From Micromonospora sp045209745 (GTDB lineage: Bacteria; Actinomycetota; Actinomycetes; Mycobacteriales; Micromonosporaceae), in the NCBI RefSeq assembly GCF_045209745.1, contig NZ_CP109273.1, positions 4,340,001 to 4,404,000 of the forward strand: a stretch of DNA of 64,000 nucleotides. Reading direction: 5' to 3'. The translations under genes and the position numbers were made by a program. How positions within the stretch are numbered: the stretch's first letter is position 1; the number at the start of each line of letters is the position of its first letter. The notes under the pieces are model-generated. The model ran no database searches. It was given only the letters and a program-made list of their open reading frames with translations, and was not told the DNA's origin. Shown in pieces: positions 50,047 to 57,914 of this stretch.

Positions 50047-50127
50047 CCCGCCAACCTACTGCGCGAGATCCGTTCGCGCGCGGCCAAGCACGCCAGGTGC
50101 TGCTCCCCGCGGTCACATAACTCGGAC

Positions 50128-50153
50128 CGCGTATCGAGAGGTGTCGCGTATCG
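50128..50153 (+). promoter_or_regulatory. Direct repeats ahead of the vapBC pair (likely autoregulatory operator)
   Basis: CGCGTATCG occurs twice (50128-50136 and 50145-50153), one starting 17 bp after the other, 30-55 bp before the antitoxin ATG. Antitoxins of this class bind repeats overlapping their own promoter. The region also separates the operon from the divergent glgE. Confidence 0.5.
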
Positions 50154-50181
50154 TTGGTATTACGTGACGGAGGGTCAGAGC

Positions 50182-50421
50182 ATGCGGTTGAACAGCAAAG
50201 GCCAGGTGACCATCCCGGCGGCGCTGCGGGCTCGGTACAACCTGCATGAGGGCGACGAGGTCGATGTGGTCGAGGAGGGCGGTGCTCTGCGCATCATCCG
50301 CGTGCACGGTGCCGCAACCCGCGGCCAGCGCCTCGTGGGTCATATGCGGGGTCGGGGCAGCGCCAAGGAGACCGAGCACATGTCCACCGAGGAGCTGATG
50401 GAGTTGCTGCGTGGCGAGTGA
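50182..50421 (+). CDS. vapB: AbrB/MazE-type (SpoVT-AbrB) antitoxin
   Basis: ATG 50182 with GGAGGG 7 nt upstream gives 79 residues; GTG 50164 is an alternative. The swapped-hairpin DNA-binding fold is shown by MRLNSKGQVTIPAALRARYNLHEGDEVDVVEEGGALRI. The C-terminal part (STEELMELLRGE) is the probable toxin-binding tail. It overlaps the PIN toxin gene by 11 bp, the normal order for vapBC. Confidence 0.92.
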   Translation: MRLNSKGQVTIPAALRARYNLHEGDEVDVVEEGGALRIIRVHGAATRGQRLVGHMRGRGSAKETEHMSTEELMELLRGE

Positions 50422-50866
50422 CCAGCTCCGCGCAGTGCCGCCGCGTCCATCCGACGCGGTGACGACCCTGGTCGACACCAACGTGCTGCTGGACATCCTC
50501 ACCGATGACCCCAAGTGGGGGGAGTGGTCCGGGGCCGCCCTCGCCGAGGCCCGCGACGCGGGCAATCTCGTGATCAACCCCATCGTGTACGCCGAGGTGT
50601 CCGTCCGCTTCGCCCGTATCGAAGAGCTGGACGAGGCGCTGCCTGCCGGGGACTTCCTCCGCGAGGAGTTGCCCTACCTGGCGGGCTTCCTCGCGGGTAA
50701 GGCTTATGCGCGGTACCGGAAACTGGGCGGCGCGAAGCGGTCGCCGGTGGCCGACTTCTACATCGGCGCGCACGCGGCGGTCTGTCGATACAACCTGCTG
50801 ACCCGTGATGGGGCGCGCTACCGCACGTATTTCCCGACCCTGACGCTGATCACGCCACCCGATTGA
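50411..50866 (+). CDS. vapC: PIN-domain toxin (VapC-like RNase)
   Basis: GTG 50411 with GGAG 8 nt upstream gives 151 residues; GTG 50459 would give 135. PIN acidic residues are visible in LVDTNVLLDILTDD, NPIVYAEVSVRF (Glu), and SPVADFYIGAHA (Asp), then LLTRDGARYRTYFP. VapC-type PIN proteins are Mg-dependent ribonucleases that cleave tRNA or rRNA when freed from antitoxin. The pair looks intact. Confidence 0.92.
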   Translation: MASDQLRAVPPRPSDAVTTLVDTNVLLDILTDDPKWGEWSGAALAEARDAGNLVINPIVYAEVSVRFARIEELDEALPAGDFLREELPYLAGFLAGKAYARYRKLGGAKRSPVADFYIGAHAAVCRYNLLTRDGARYRTYFPTLTLITPPD

Positions 50867-50898
50867 CCGTCGCTGGGCCCGTCGTCCGGCCGAACCTC

Positions 50899-50976
50899 AA
50901 GATCCACACGCGTTCAGTGAAACCGCGGTATCGATGCGCCAGGATGCAGCGGTTTCCTGGAAGTCGTGTGGATCTT
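50899..50976. repeat. Large imperfect palindrome (REP/MITE-like)
   Basis: The arms are 50899-50926 and 50949-50976. The outer 12 bp (AAGATCCACACG / CGTGTGGATCTT) and the inner 8 bp (GAAACCGC / GCGGTTTC) match perfectly, with an 8-nt unpaired block between them in each arm and a 22-nt centre. It lies between vapC and a GntR gene and has no coding content. The symmetrical design suggests a mobile or repeated palindromic unit. Confidence 0.7.
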
Positions 50977-51001
50977 CGCGGTGCGGGCGGCCTCGGCAGG
51001 T

Positions 51002-51229
51002 TCAGGCCGGCGGTTGCGGTGCCACGAACGAGCCCTTGCCCTGGTGCACCTCGATCCAGCCCCGCTCGTCGAGGATCCGCAGGGCCAGCCTGATCGGCGT
51101 GGCGCTGGCTCGGTACTGCTCGCCGAGTTCCGCGATGGACGGCAACTTGTCGCCGGGCTGAAGTGTGCCGGACTGGATCGAGCGGATCACATCATCGATG
51201 ACCTGCTCGTATACGGGTTGTCTCGGCAT
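51002..51229 (-). CDS. Short GntR-family winged-helix regulator
   Basis: ATG 51229 gives 75 residues that are almost only the GntR DNA-binding domain: VYEQVIDDVIRSIQSGTLQPGDKLPSIAELGEQYRASATPIRLALRILDERGWIEVHQGKGSFV. There is no effector domain. Such stand-alone domains are common in Streptomyces and Micromonospora, often near mobile or accessory genes. Targets are unknown. Confidence 0.88.
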   Translation of the reverse strand: MPRQPVYEQVIDDVIRSIQSGTLQPGDKLPSIAELGEQYRASATPIRLALRILDERGWIEVHQGKGSFVAPQPPA

Positions 51230-51520
51230 GGCAGGGCCACCTCTCGTCAGCCCTCTGAGCATGCCACCGAACATGACACTCTGTGCATCCTGTGTTGACT
51301 CTCTGCGGAGGCCGCGCCCCGGGGACGGGATGCGCGGGCGGCAGCGGCCCGTCCGGCAAACGCTCGTCCAACTCTGTGCCTCCTCGCGGCGAAAGGACAT
51401 GCAGGTCAGGGGCGGGGTGGCACGGGGGAACCACCCCGCCCCGGATGGAGGTACTCCGCTGCTGACGAGAGAACCTTCAAATCCAACCTAGAGTGCAGTG
51501 AGTACCCGGACGGGGACCGG
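51230..51520. other. Intergenic region with no supported gene
   Basis: This 291-bp stretch separates the GntR gene and the downstream plus-strand genes. Overlapping open frames exist on both strands but lack family features. TGACACTCTGTG and GTTGACTCTCTG near 51276-51305 are similar 12-mers and could be regulator sites. Confidence 0.35.
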
Positions 51521-51634
51521 GTGCCCGGTCCGCCCCAGCCGACGCGGGCGCCGCTCACCCGGCGGCAGTATGCCTACGGACTCGTGATCGCGGTGGTCGT
51601 ACTCGTGCTGTTTGTGGTTGGGGTCCTGCGGTGA
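51521..51634 (+). CDS. Possible small single-pass membrane protein
   Basis: A 37-codon frame from GTG 51521 encodes a polar, Pro/Arg-rich head and one strong membrane segment, LVIAVVVLVLFVVGVL, ending with Arg. It ends 16 bp before the XRE regulator start. The ribosome site is weak. It could be a real microprotein of the regulator operon. Confidence 0.4.
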   Translation: MPGPPQPTRAPLTRRQYAYGLVIAVVVLVLFVVGVLR

Positions 51635-51650
51635 GCGCGACGGGCCGGCG

Positions 51651-52874
51651 GTGAACGAGCTGCCGGTGGGTCGCCGGGTCGCCCAGTGGCGGGTGCGGCG
51701 GAACATGACGCAGCAGCAGTTCGCCGACCGTCTCGGCAAGTCGAAGAGCTGGGTCGACAAGGTCGAGCGTGGGGTACGCCGGTTGGAGCGGGTGTCCAAC
51801 CTCCGGGAGGTCGCCGAGACGCTCCGCATCGACGTGGAGGTCCTGCTGGTGGCCCGGCCGGTGCGGCCGACCCCGGTTGCCGCCGGGGTGGACGGGATCC
51901 GGACGGCGCTGGCCCGCTACCACCTACCGGGCGCGGACCGACCGCCGCTGGTGGAGGAGTTGGCTGCCCGGCTGGAGCATGCCGAGCAGAGCTATCGGCA
52001 CGCCCGCTACCCGGCGTTGCTGGCGCTGCTGCCCGGCCTGCTCGACGCCACCCGCGAAGCGCAGGCCGCTCGCCCCGGTGCGACGGACGCGCTGCTGGTG
52101 TCGGTGTACGCGCTCATCGCGCTGGTGCTGGTCAAGGTCGATCAGGGGGAGTTGGCCTGGCTGGCCGCCGACCGTGGCATGACCGTCGCCCTGGCGACCC
52201 ACGACCCGCAGGTGGCCGGCATTGCCACCGTGTCATTGAGTCAGGCCCTGCGGTCGCGTGGTCGACGGCGGTCCGCTCTGGATGCCGCGCTCGTCGCCGC
52301 TGACCGCATCGGTGCGCTCCAGGCCGGCGATGGCTCTCCGGTCGGTTCATCGCTTCGGGGCACGCTACTGATCCAGGCTGCGCTCGCCGCTGCGGGCGGC
52401 AAAGACCAACCCCGCACCCGCCGGGCGCTCGACCAGGCCACGGAGATCGTTCGGGAGTTCGGTGCGGACGGCAACAGGCCTGACGGCGGTACCGGTGACG
52501 CGGGCGCTCCCGGCGCGGGCTTGGGCGGCGGGGGTTTCGGCCGGGCGGTGGTCGAGGCCGCCCGGGTGGTGGCCGAGGCGGCTCTTGGCGACGTCACCAC
52601 GGCCACGGCTCGGCACGAGCGGCTGGTGGCCGGAGAGGAGTGGCGGTGGTTGCCGCCCGAGCACCGCGCCGCGTATCTCCTCGATGTGGCCCGCGCATAC
52701 GCCCTGACCGGCGACCTGCTCCGGGCCGGCCGGACGCTGCTCGACGCGGAACGCACCGCCCACAGCGAGGTGCACGACCGCCCGGCGGTACGAAAGCTGG
52801 TCACCGTCGTGTGGCGGTCTGCCGACGCGCCCGCCGGCATCGGCCAGCTCGCCGCCAACCTCCGCGTCACCTGA
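51651..52874 (+). CDS. XRE-family regulator with TPR-like C-terminal domain
   Basis: GTG 51651 gives 407 residues. The N-terminal HTH is clear: PVGRRVAQWRVRRNMTQQQFADRLGKSKSWVDKVERGVRRLERVSNLREVAETLRIDVEVLL (about residues 4-66). The remaining 330 residues are Ala-rich helical repeats, as in many actinobacterial XRE regulators whose TPR-like part binds a ligand or partner. A Gly-rich loop (GTGDAGAPGAGLGGGGFG) interrupts it near residue 290. No target is apparent. The 92 bp that follow contain no gene. Confidence 0.85.
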   Translation: MNELPVGRRVAQWRVRRNMTQQQFADRLGKSKSWVDKVERGVRRLERVSNLREVAETLRIDVEVLLVARPVRPTPVAAGVDGIRTALARYHLPGADRPPLVEELAARLEHAEQSYRHARYPALLALLPGLLDATREAQAARPGATDALLVSVYALIALVLVKVDQGELAWLAADRGMTVALATHDPQVAGIATVSLSQALRSRGRRRSALDAALVAADRIGALQAGDGSPVGSSLRGTLLIQAALAAAGGKDQPRTRRALDQATEIVREFGADGNRPDGGTGDAGAPGAGLGGGGFGRAVVEAARVVAEAALGDVTTATARHERLVAGEEWRWLPPEHRAAYLLDVARAYALTGDLLRAGRTLLDAERTAHSEVHDRPAVRKLVTVVWRSADAPAGIGQLAANLRVT

Positions 52875-52966
52875 CGGACGTCACCGTCGTGGGTATCAGC
52901 TGACCTCGATCCGGGAAGCGCTGTCTGCGCCGGTGATAGTGGTTGCGCCGCCGGCACGTCGAGGAC

Positions 52967-53392
52967 TCAGTCGGCTGCTTCGCGCCAGGGGTTGACGAGG
53001 GCGATGCCGGTGTCGGTGAAGTCCTTGGTGTTGCGGGTGGCGAGGGTGGCCCCCTGGGACCGGCAGATGGCGGCGATCTGGGCATCGAAACCATCGATCG
53101 GGTTGCCGATGGTCTCGCGGCCGGTGACGACATCGGCGTAGGTATTGGCTGCGGCAAGGTCGAACGGAAGAACCTGACGGGGAAAGGCGGCGAAGATCTC
53201 ATCGGCGGCCTTCTGCAGAGACTCCCGGCGGCGGCCGTCGGGCAGACGGGCGATGCCGTATCGGATCTCGGCGATGGTGACCGTGGTGGTGTGCAGACCG
53301 CCGCCAGAACGCTGCTGTAGCCACGCGAGCACGGCAGGTGCTGGCTCGGCGCGCATGAGTTCGGAGACGACGTTGGTGTCCAGGATGATCAT
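52967..53392 (-). CDS. PIN-domain toxin (FitB/VapC-like)
   Basis: The 141-residue protein begins MIILDTNVVSELMRAEPAPAVLAWL, with the first PIN Asp at residue 5. The further acidic residues lie in TIAEIRYGIARLP and DGFDAQIAAICRSQGATLATRNTKDF. It resembles the FitB subgroup. Its ATG overlaps the antitoxin stop by 4 bp. It should be an RNase held inactive by its partner. Confidence 0.92.
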   Translation of the reverse strand: MIILDTNVVSELMRAEPAPAVLAWLQQRSGGGLHTTTVTIAEIRYGIARLPDGRRRESLQKAADEIFAAFPRQVLPFDLAAANTYADVVTGRETIGNPIDGFDAQIAAICRSQGATLATRNTKDFTDTGIALVNPWREAAD

Positions 53393-53634
53393 TCTGGCAG
53401 GTCCGCCGCGCGGGGTCGGGTGGCTCGGGCGGGGAGGTTCAGGTCAATGCCACCGAGCTGGGTGAACCGTTCGGTCAGCGCGCTGAAGAGGTCGGTCTGG
53501 GGTGACTCGTCGGCAACGGCGGAGGTCAGGATGGCACGGACTTCGGCCTCCATCGATCGACCGTGCCGGGCGGCACGGATGCGGATCTTCTCCTTCACAC
53601 CATCGTCCAAGTCTCGGATGCTGAGAGCCGCCAT
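53389..53634 (-). CDS. FitA-like ribbon-helix-helix antitoxin
   Basis: The 81-residue protein starts at ATG 53634 after AGGAGGAGAGG. Its N-terminal RHH is typical: AALSIRDLDDGVKEKIRIRAARHGRSMEAEVRAILTSAV. The tail (LPARATRPRAADLPE) likely wraps the toxin. The upstream palindromes are the probable operator. Together with the PIN gene it forms a second type II toxin-antitoxin pair, 2.5 kb from the vapBC pair. Confidence 0.92.
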   Translation of the reverse strand: MAALSIRDLDDGVKEKIRIRAARHGRSMEAEVRAILTSAVADESPQTDLFSALTERFTQLGGIDLNLPARATRPRAADLPE

Positions 53635-53654
53635 GTCCTCTCCTCCTGTTGCCT

Positions 53655-53689
53655 GCCCGATGATAGCAATGCTAGCGCGATCATCGGGC
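53655..53689 (-). promoter_or_regulatory. Operator/promoter of the fitAB-like pair
   Basis: A perfect 10-bp inverted repeat (GCCCGATGAT / ATCATCGGGC) surrounds an inner palindrome TAGCAATGCTA (53664-53674). This is the expected form of an RHH antitoxin site. On the minus strand TATCAT at 53658-53664 could be the -10 element, about 25 bp before the ATG. Confidence 0.6.
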
Positions 53690-53692
53690 GAG

Positions 53693-54898
53693 TCAGGCCG
53701 CGCCGACCGAGCGGTACACGTCGATCGTCTGCTGGGCGATGGACTCCCAGGAGAAGTGCTGCACCGCGCGCCGCCGGCCGGCCAGGCCGAACCGCTCGGT
53801 GCGCGCCGGGTCGGCGAGCAGCGTGTTGATCGCCGCCGCCAGGTCGGCGACGAACGTCTCCGGGGCCAGCGGCGTGCCGGAGCCGTCGGTGGCCTGCTCG
53901 ATGGGCACCAGCAGACCGGTCTCGCCGTCGGCCACCACCTCGGGGATGCCGCCGGTCGCGGTCGCCACCACCGCCGTTTCGCAGGCCATCGCCTCCAGGT
54001 TGACGATGCCCATCGGCTCGTACACCGACGGGCAGGCGAAGACGGTGGCGTGCGTGAGCACCTGGATCACCTCGGGCTTGGGCAGCATCTCCGCCACCCA
54101 GACCACGCCGGAGCGGTTGGCCCGCAGCTCGGCCACCAGCTCCTCCACCTCGGCGGCGATCTCGGCGGTGTCCGGCGCACCGGCGAGCAGCACGAGCTGG
54201 GTGTCCGCCGGCAGCTCCCGGGCGGCCCGCAGCAGGTACGGCAGCCCCTTCTGCCGGGTGATCCTTCCCACGTACACCACGCTGGGCCGGGCCGGGTCGA
54301 TGCCGAGGCGGTCGAGCACGTCGGTGCCCTGGTCCGGCGCGTACTGGATGGTGTCGATGCCGTTGTAGACCACCCGGACCCGGGCCGGGTCGATCTGCGG
54401 GTAGGCGGCGAGCACGTCGTTGCGCATCCCCCCGCTGACCGCGATCACGGCGTCGGCGGCCTCCATCGCGGTGCGCTCGATCCAGGAAGAGAGCGCGTAG
54501 CCGCCGCCGAGCTGCTCGGCCTTCCACGGCCGCAGCGGCTCCAGGCTGTGCGCGGTCACCACGTGCGGCACCCCGTGCAGCAGCTTCGCGGTGTGCCCGG
54601 CCAGGTTCGCGTACCAGGTGTGGCTGTGCACCACGTCGGTGCCGGCCGTGCCCGCGGCCATCTCCAGGTCCACGCCCATCGTGCGCAGCGCGGCGTTCGC
54701 GCCGGTCAGGCCGGGCGGTTCGGCGTACGCGGTGACGCCCGGCTCGGTGCGCGGCAGACCGAAGCAGTGCACCCGTACGTCGGTGCGGCGGCGCAACTCC
54801 CGGGCCAGGTACTCGACGTGCACGCCGGCGCCGCCGTAGACCTCCGGCGGGTACTCGCGGGTGAGCAGATCGACGCGCAGCGGGGTTGGTTCCGTCAT
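53693..54898 (-). CDS. glgA: GT4/5-type glycogen synthase; probably the maltose-1-phosphate synthase GlgM
   Basis: The 401-residue GT-B protein has LLTREYPPEVYGGAGVHVEYLARELRRR at the N-terminus, HSHTWYANLAGHTAKLLHGVPHVVTAHSLEPLRPWK, and the C-terminal donor-site VYVGRITRQKGLPYLL and SVYEPMGIVNLEAMACETAVVATATGG. At 401 residues it matches the short actinobacterial form, shorter than classical GlgA of about 480. The mycobacterial homologue, long annotated glgA and likewise divergent from glgC, is GlgM, which makes maltose-1-phosphate from ADP-glucose and glucose-1-phosphate. With glgE present here, that role is the likelier one. It is divergent from glgC across 72 bp. Confidence 0.92.
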   Translation of the reverse strand: MTEPTPLRVDLLTREYPPEVYGGAGVHVEYLARELRRRTDVRVHCFGLPRTEPGVTAYAEPPGLTGANAALRTMGVDLEMAAGTAGTDVVHSHTWYANLAGHTAKLLHGVPHVVTAHSLEPLRPWKAEQLGGGYALSSWIERTAMEAADAVIAVSGGMRNDVLAAYPQIDPARVRVVYNGIDTIQYAPDQGTDVLDRLGIDPARPSVVYVGRITRQKGLPYLLRAARELPADTQLVLLAGAPDTAEIAAEVEELVAELRANRSGVVWVAEMLPKPEVIQVLTHATVFACPSVYEPMGIVNLEAMACETAVVATATGGIPEVVADGETGLLVPIEQATDGSGTPLAPETFVADLAAAINTLLADPARTERFGLAGRRRAVQHFSWESIAQQTIDVYRSVGAA

Positions 54899-54970
54899 GA
54901 CCCCGCACCCTAGTGCAGAAGAGTCCCCGTACGAGTGGTGAAGTCCGACGCGGGTGGATAGCGTCGGGGC

Positions 54971-56203
54971 ATGGCTGCCAAGGTGCTCGCGATCGTCCTG
55001 GCGGGTGGGGAGGGCAAGCGCCTGATGCCACTCACCACAGACCGGGCCAAGCCGGCCGTCCCGTTCGGCGGGATGTACCGCATGGTCGACTTCGTCCTCT
55101 CCAACCTGGCCAACGCCGGCTATCTCAAGATCGTCGTGCTGACCCAGTACAAGTCCCACTCCCTCGACCGACACATCACCAAAACCTGGCGGATGTCCAC
55201 GCTGCTCGGCAACTACGTCACCCCGGTGCCCGCGCAGCAGCGTCGTGGCCCGTGGTGGTTCGCCGGATCGGCCGACGCCATCTACCAGAGCTTCAACCTG
55301 ATCAACGACGAGCAGCCCGACTACGTGATCGTCTTCGGCGCCGACCACATCTACCGGATGGACCCGCGGCAGATGGTGGAGGACCACATCGCCTCCGGCG
55401 CCGCGGTGACCGTCGCCGGCATCCGCCAGCCGCTGTCGACCGCCGACCAGTTCGGCGTCATCGAGGTCGGCGAGGACGGCAAGCGGATCCGGGCGTTCCG
55501 CGAGAAGCCCACCGACGCGGTCGGCCTGCCCGACGCACCGGACGAGATCTACGCCTCGATGGGCAACTACGTCTTCACCACTCGGGCGCTCTGCGAAGCG
55601 GTCGAACGAGACGCGGAAGACAAGACCAGCAAGCACGACATGGGCGGCAGCATCATCCCGATGCTCGTCGAACGGGGCGAGGCGAACGTCTACGACTTCC
55701 GTGACAACGAGGTGCCGGGCAGCACCGACCGGGACCGGGGCTACTGGCGCGACGTCGGGACGCTCGACTCGTTCTACGACGCGCACATGGATCTGATCAA
55801 CGTGCACCCCGTGTTCAACATGTACAACTTCGACTGGCCGATCTACACCGAGCAGCCGCCGTGGCCGCCGGCGAAATTCGTCCACCAGTGGGGTGAGCGG
55901 GTCGGCCGGGCGGTCGGGTCGATGATCTCCCCGGGTGTGGTGATCTCCGGATCGCTGGTGGAAAACTCGATCGTCTCGCCGAAGGTGCGGGTGCACTCCT
56001 GGGCGCACGTCGAGGGCTCGGTGCTGATGGAGGGTGTCGAGATCGGCCGGCACGCGGTGATCCGGCGGGCCATCCTGGACAAGAACGTGTTCGTCCCGGA
56101 GGGCGCCGAGATCGGCGTCGACCTGGAAAAGGACCGGCAGCGCTACACCGTCTCCGACAATGGCATCGTGGTGATCGGCAAGGGCCAGAAGGTCGAGCTG
56201 TGA
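54971..56203 (+). CDS. glgC: Glucose-1-phosphate adenylyltransferase (ADP-glucose pyrophosphorylase)
   Basis: The 410-residue enzyme has the nucleotidyltransferase signature VLAGGEGKRLMPLTTDRAKPAVPFGG, VVLTQYKSHSLDRHI, FAGSADAIYQ, VFGADHIYRMD and a left-handed beta-helix at the C-terminus (SPGVVISGSLVENSIVSPKVRVHSWA). It makes ADP-glucose, the first committed step of glycogen and maltose-1-phosphate synthesis. It is divergent from glgA/glgM. The shared 72-bp region holds CCGACGC/GCGTCGG at 54945-54967, a possible regulatory hairpin. pgm follows 31 bp downstream on the same strand. Confidence 0.96.
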   Translation: MAAKVLAIVLAGGEGKRLMPLTTDRAKPAVPFGGMYRMVDFVLSNLANAGYLKIVVLTQYKSHSLDRHITKTWRMSTLLGNYVTPVPAQQRRGPWWFAGSADAIYQSFNLINDEQPDYVIVFGADHIYRMDPRQMVEDHIASGAAVTVAGIRQPLSTADQFGVIEVGEDGKRIRAFREKPTDAVGLPDAPDEIYASMGNYVFTTRALCEAVERDAEDKTSKHDMGGSIIPMLVERGEANVYDFRDNEVPGSTDRDRGYWRDVGTLDSFYDAHMDLINVHPVFNMYNFDWPIYTEQPPWPPAKFVHQWGERVGRAVGSMISPGVVISGSLVENSIVSPKVRVHSWAHVEGSVLMEGVEIGRHAVIRRAILDKNVFVPEGAEIGVDLEKDRQRYTVSDNGIVVIGKGQKVEL

Positions 56204-56234
56204 CCGACCCGCACTTCTTGAGGAGGATCCCGCA

Positions 56235-57878
56235 GTGACCCACCCCCGTGCCGGCCAGCCCGCACAGCCCGCCGACCTGGTCGACGTGCCGCGCCTGGTG
56301 ACCGCCTACTACGCCGAGCATCCAGATCCCGCGGACCCGGCGCAGCAGGTCTCCTTCGGCACCTCCGGTCACCGCGGCTCCAGCCTGCGCAACGCGTTCA
56401 ACTCCGACCACATCCTCGCGGTCACCCAGGCGCTCTGCGACTACCGGCGCGAGCAGGGGCTGGACGGTCCGCTCTTCCTCGCCCGGGACACCCACGCGCT
56501 CTCCGCGCCGGCCGCCGTGGACGCCCTGGAGGTGCTCGCCGCCAACGGGGTCACCGTCCTGGTCGACAGCCGTGACGGTTACACCCCCACCCCGGCGCTG
56601 TCGCACGCGATCCTCACCCACAACCGGGGGCGCACCAGCGGGCTCGCCGACGGCATCGTCATCACCCCGTCGCACAATCCGCCCGACGACGGCGGTTTCA
56701 AGTACAACCCCACCAACGGCGGGCCGGCCGACACCGACGTGACCCGGTGGATCCAGGACCGGGCCAACGCCATCCTCGCCGCCGGGCTCAAGGAGGTCCG
56801 TCGGATCACCTACGCGCGGGCCCGGGCCGCCGACACCACCGGGGAGTACGACTTCCTCGCCAACTACGTCGACGACCTGCCCGCGGCGATCGACATCGAC
56901 GCCATCCGCGACGCCGGGGTCCGGATCGGCGCGGACCCCCTCGGTGGGGCGAGCGTGGCGTACTGGGGGGAGATCGCCGAGCGGCACCGGCTGGACCTGA
57001 CCGTGGTCAACCCGACGGTCGACCCGACCTGGCGGTTCATGACGCTCGACGGCGACGGCAAGATCCGGATGGACTGTTCCTCGCCGAACGCGATGGCGTC
57101 GCTGATCGCCGCCCGCGCCGACTACCAGATCTCCACCGGCAACGACGCGGACGCCGACCGGCACGGCATCGTCACCCCGGACGCCGGCCTGATGAACCCC
57201 AACCACTACCTGACGGTGGCCATCGACCACCTGTTCCGCACCCGCACCGAGTGGGGTCCGGCCGCCGCGGTGGGCAAGACCCTGGTCTCCTCGTCGATGA
57301 TCGACCGGGTGGCCGCCGACCTGGGCCGGCCGCTGCTGGAGGTGCCGGTCGGGTTCAAGTGGTTCGTGCCGGGGCTGCTGGACGGAACGGTCGGTTTCGG
57401 CGGTGAGGAGAGCGCCGGGGCGTCGTTCCTGCGCCGTGACGGCTCCACCTGGACCACCGACAAGGACGGCCTGCTGCTCTGCCTGCTCGCCGCCGAGATC
57501 CTGGCCACCACCGGTCGCAGCCCGAGCGAGCACTGGGCGGGGCTGGCCGACCGGTTCGGCGCACCCGCGTACGCCCGGATCGACGCCCCGGCCAGCCGGG
57601 AGCAGAAGGCCGTGCTCGCCAAGCTCTCCCCGGAGCAGGTCACCGCCACCGAGTTGGCCGGTGAGCCGATCACCGCGACGCTGACCACCGCGCCCGGCAA
57701 CGGTGCGCCCATCGGCGGCCTCAAGGTCAGCACCGAGTCCGGCTGGTTCGCCGCGAGACCCTCCGGCACAGAGGACGTCTACAAGATCTACGCCGAGTCC
57801 TTCCAGGGCCCCGACCACCTGAAGCAAATCCAACAGGAGGCGAAGGCCCTGGTCGACGGAGTGCTCGGCCAGGCCTGA
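56235..57878 (+). CDS. pgm: Phosphoglucomutase (alpha-D-glucose specific)
   Basis: GTG 56235 follows GAGGAGG and gives 547 residues. The alpha-D-phosphohexomutase elements are present: FGTSGHRGSS (41-50), the phosphoserine loop TPSHNPPDDGG with Ser146, the metal site NDADADRHGI near 304-311, FGGEESAGAS for sugar binding, and the C-terminal phosphate site ARPSGTEDVYKIY. It interconverts glucose-6- and glucose-1-phosphate and so feeds glgC directly upstream. Clustering with glgC is metabolically consistent. Confidence 0.95.
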   Translation: MTHPRAGQPAQPADLVDVPRLVTAYYAEHPDPADPAQQVSFGTSGHRGSSLRNAFNSDHILAVTQALCDYRREQGLDGPLFLARDTHALSAPAAVDALEVLAANGVTVLVDSRDGYTPTPALSHAILTHNRGRTSGLADGIVITPSHNPPDDGGFKYNPTNGGPADTDVTRWIQDRANAILAAGLKEVRRITYARARAADTTGEYDFLANYVDDLPAAIDIDAIRDAGVRIGADPLGGASVAYWGEIAERHRLDLTVVNPTVDPTWRFMTLDGDGKIRMDCSSPNAMASLIAARADYQISTGNDADADRHGIVTPDAGLMNPNHYLTVAIDHLFRTRTEWGPAAAVGKTLVSSSMIDRVAADLGRPLLEVPVGFKWFVPGLLDGTVGFGGEESAGASFLRRDGSTWTTDKDGLLLCLLAAEILATTGRSPSEHWAGLADRFGAPAYARIDAPASREQKAVLAKLSPEQVTATELAGEPITATLTTAPGNGAPIGGLKVSTESGWFAARPSGTEDVYKIYAESFQGPDHLKQIQQEAKALVDGVLGQA

Positions 57879-57914
57879 GCGCTGACCCCGGCCCTCCTCG
57901 TTGATTGGGCTCGG

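Noticed and set aside
51192..51434. An 80-codon minus-strand frame with CxxC residues upstream of the GntR gene
   Set aside because: The composition is low-complexity, it lies in the GntR promoter region, and there is no conserved domain. GAGGAGG lies nearby, but the only supporting start would be a TTG.
53693..56053. A 786-codon frame extending glgA across glgC
   Set aside because: The GlgA/GlgM family N-terminus starts at 54898. The extension is antisense to glgC.
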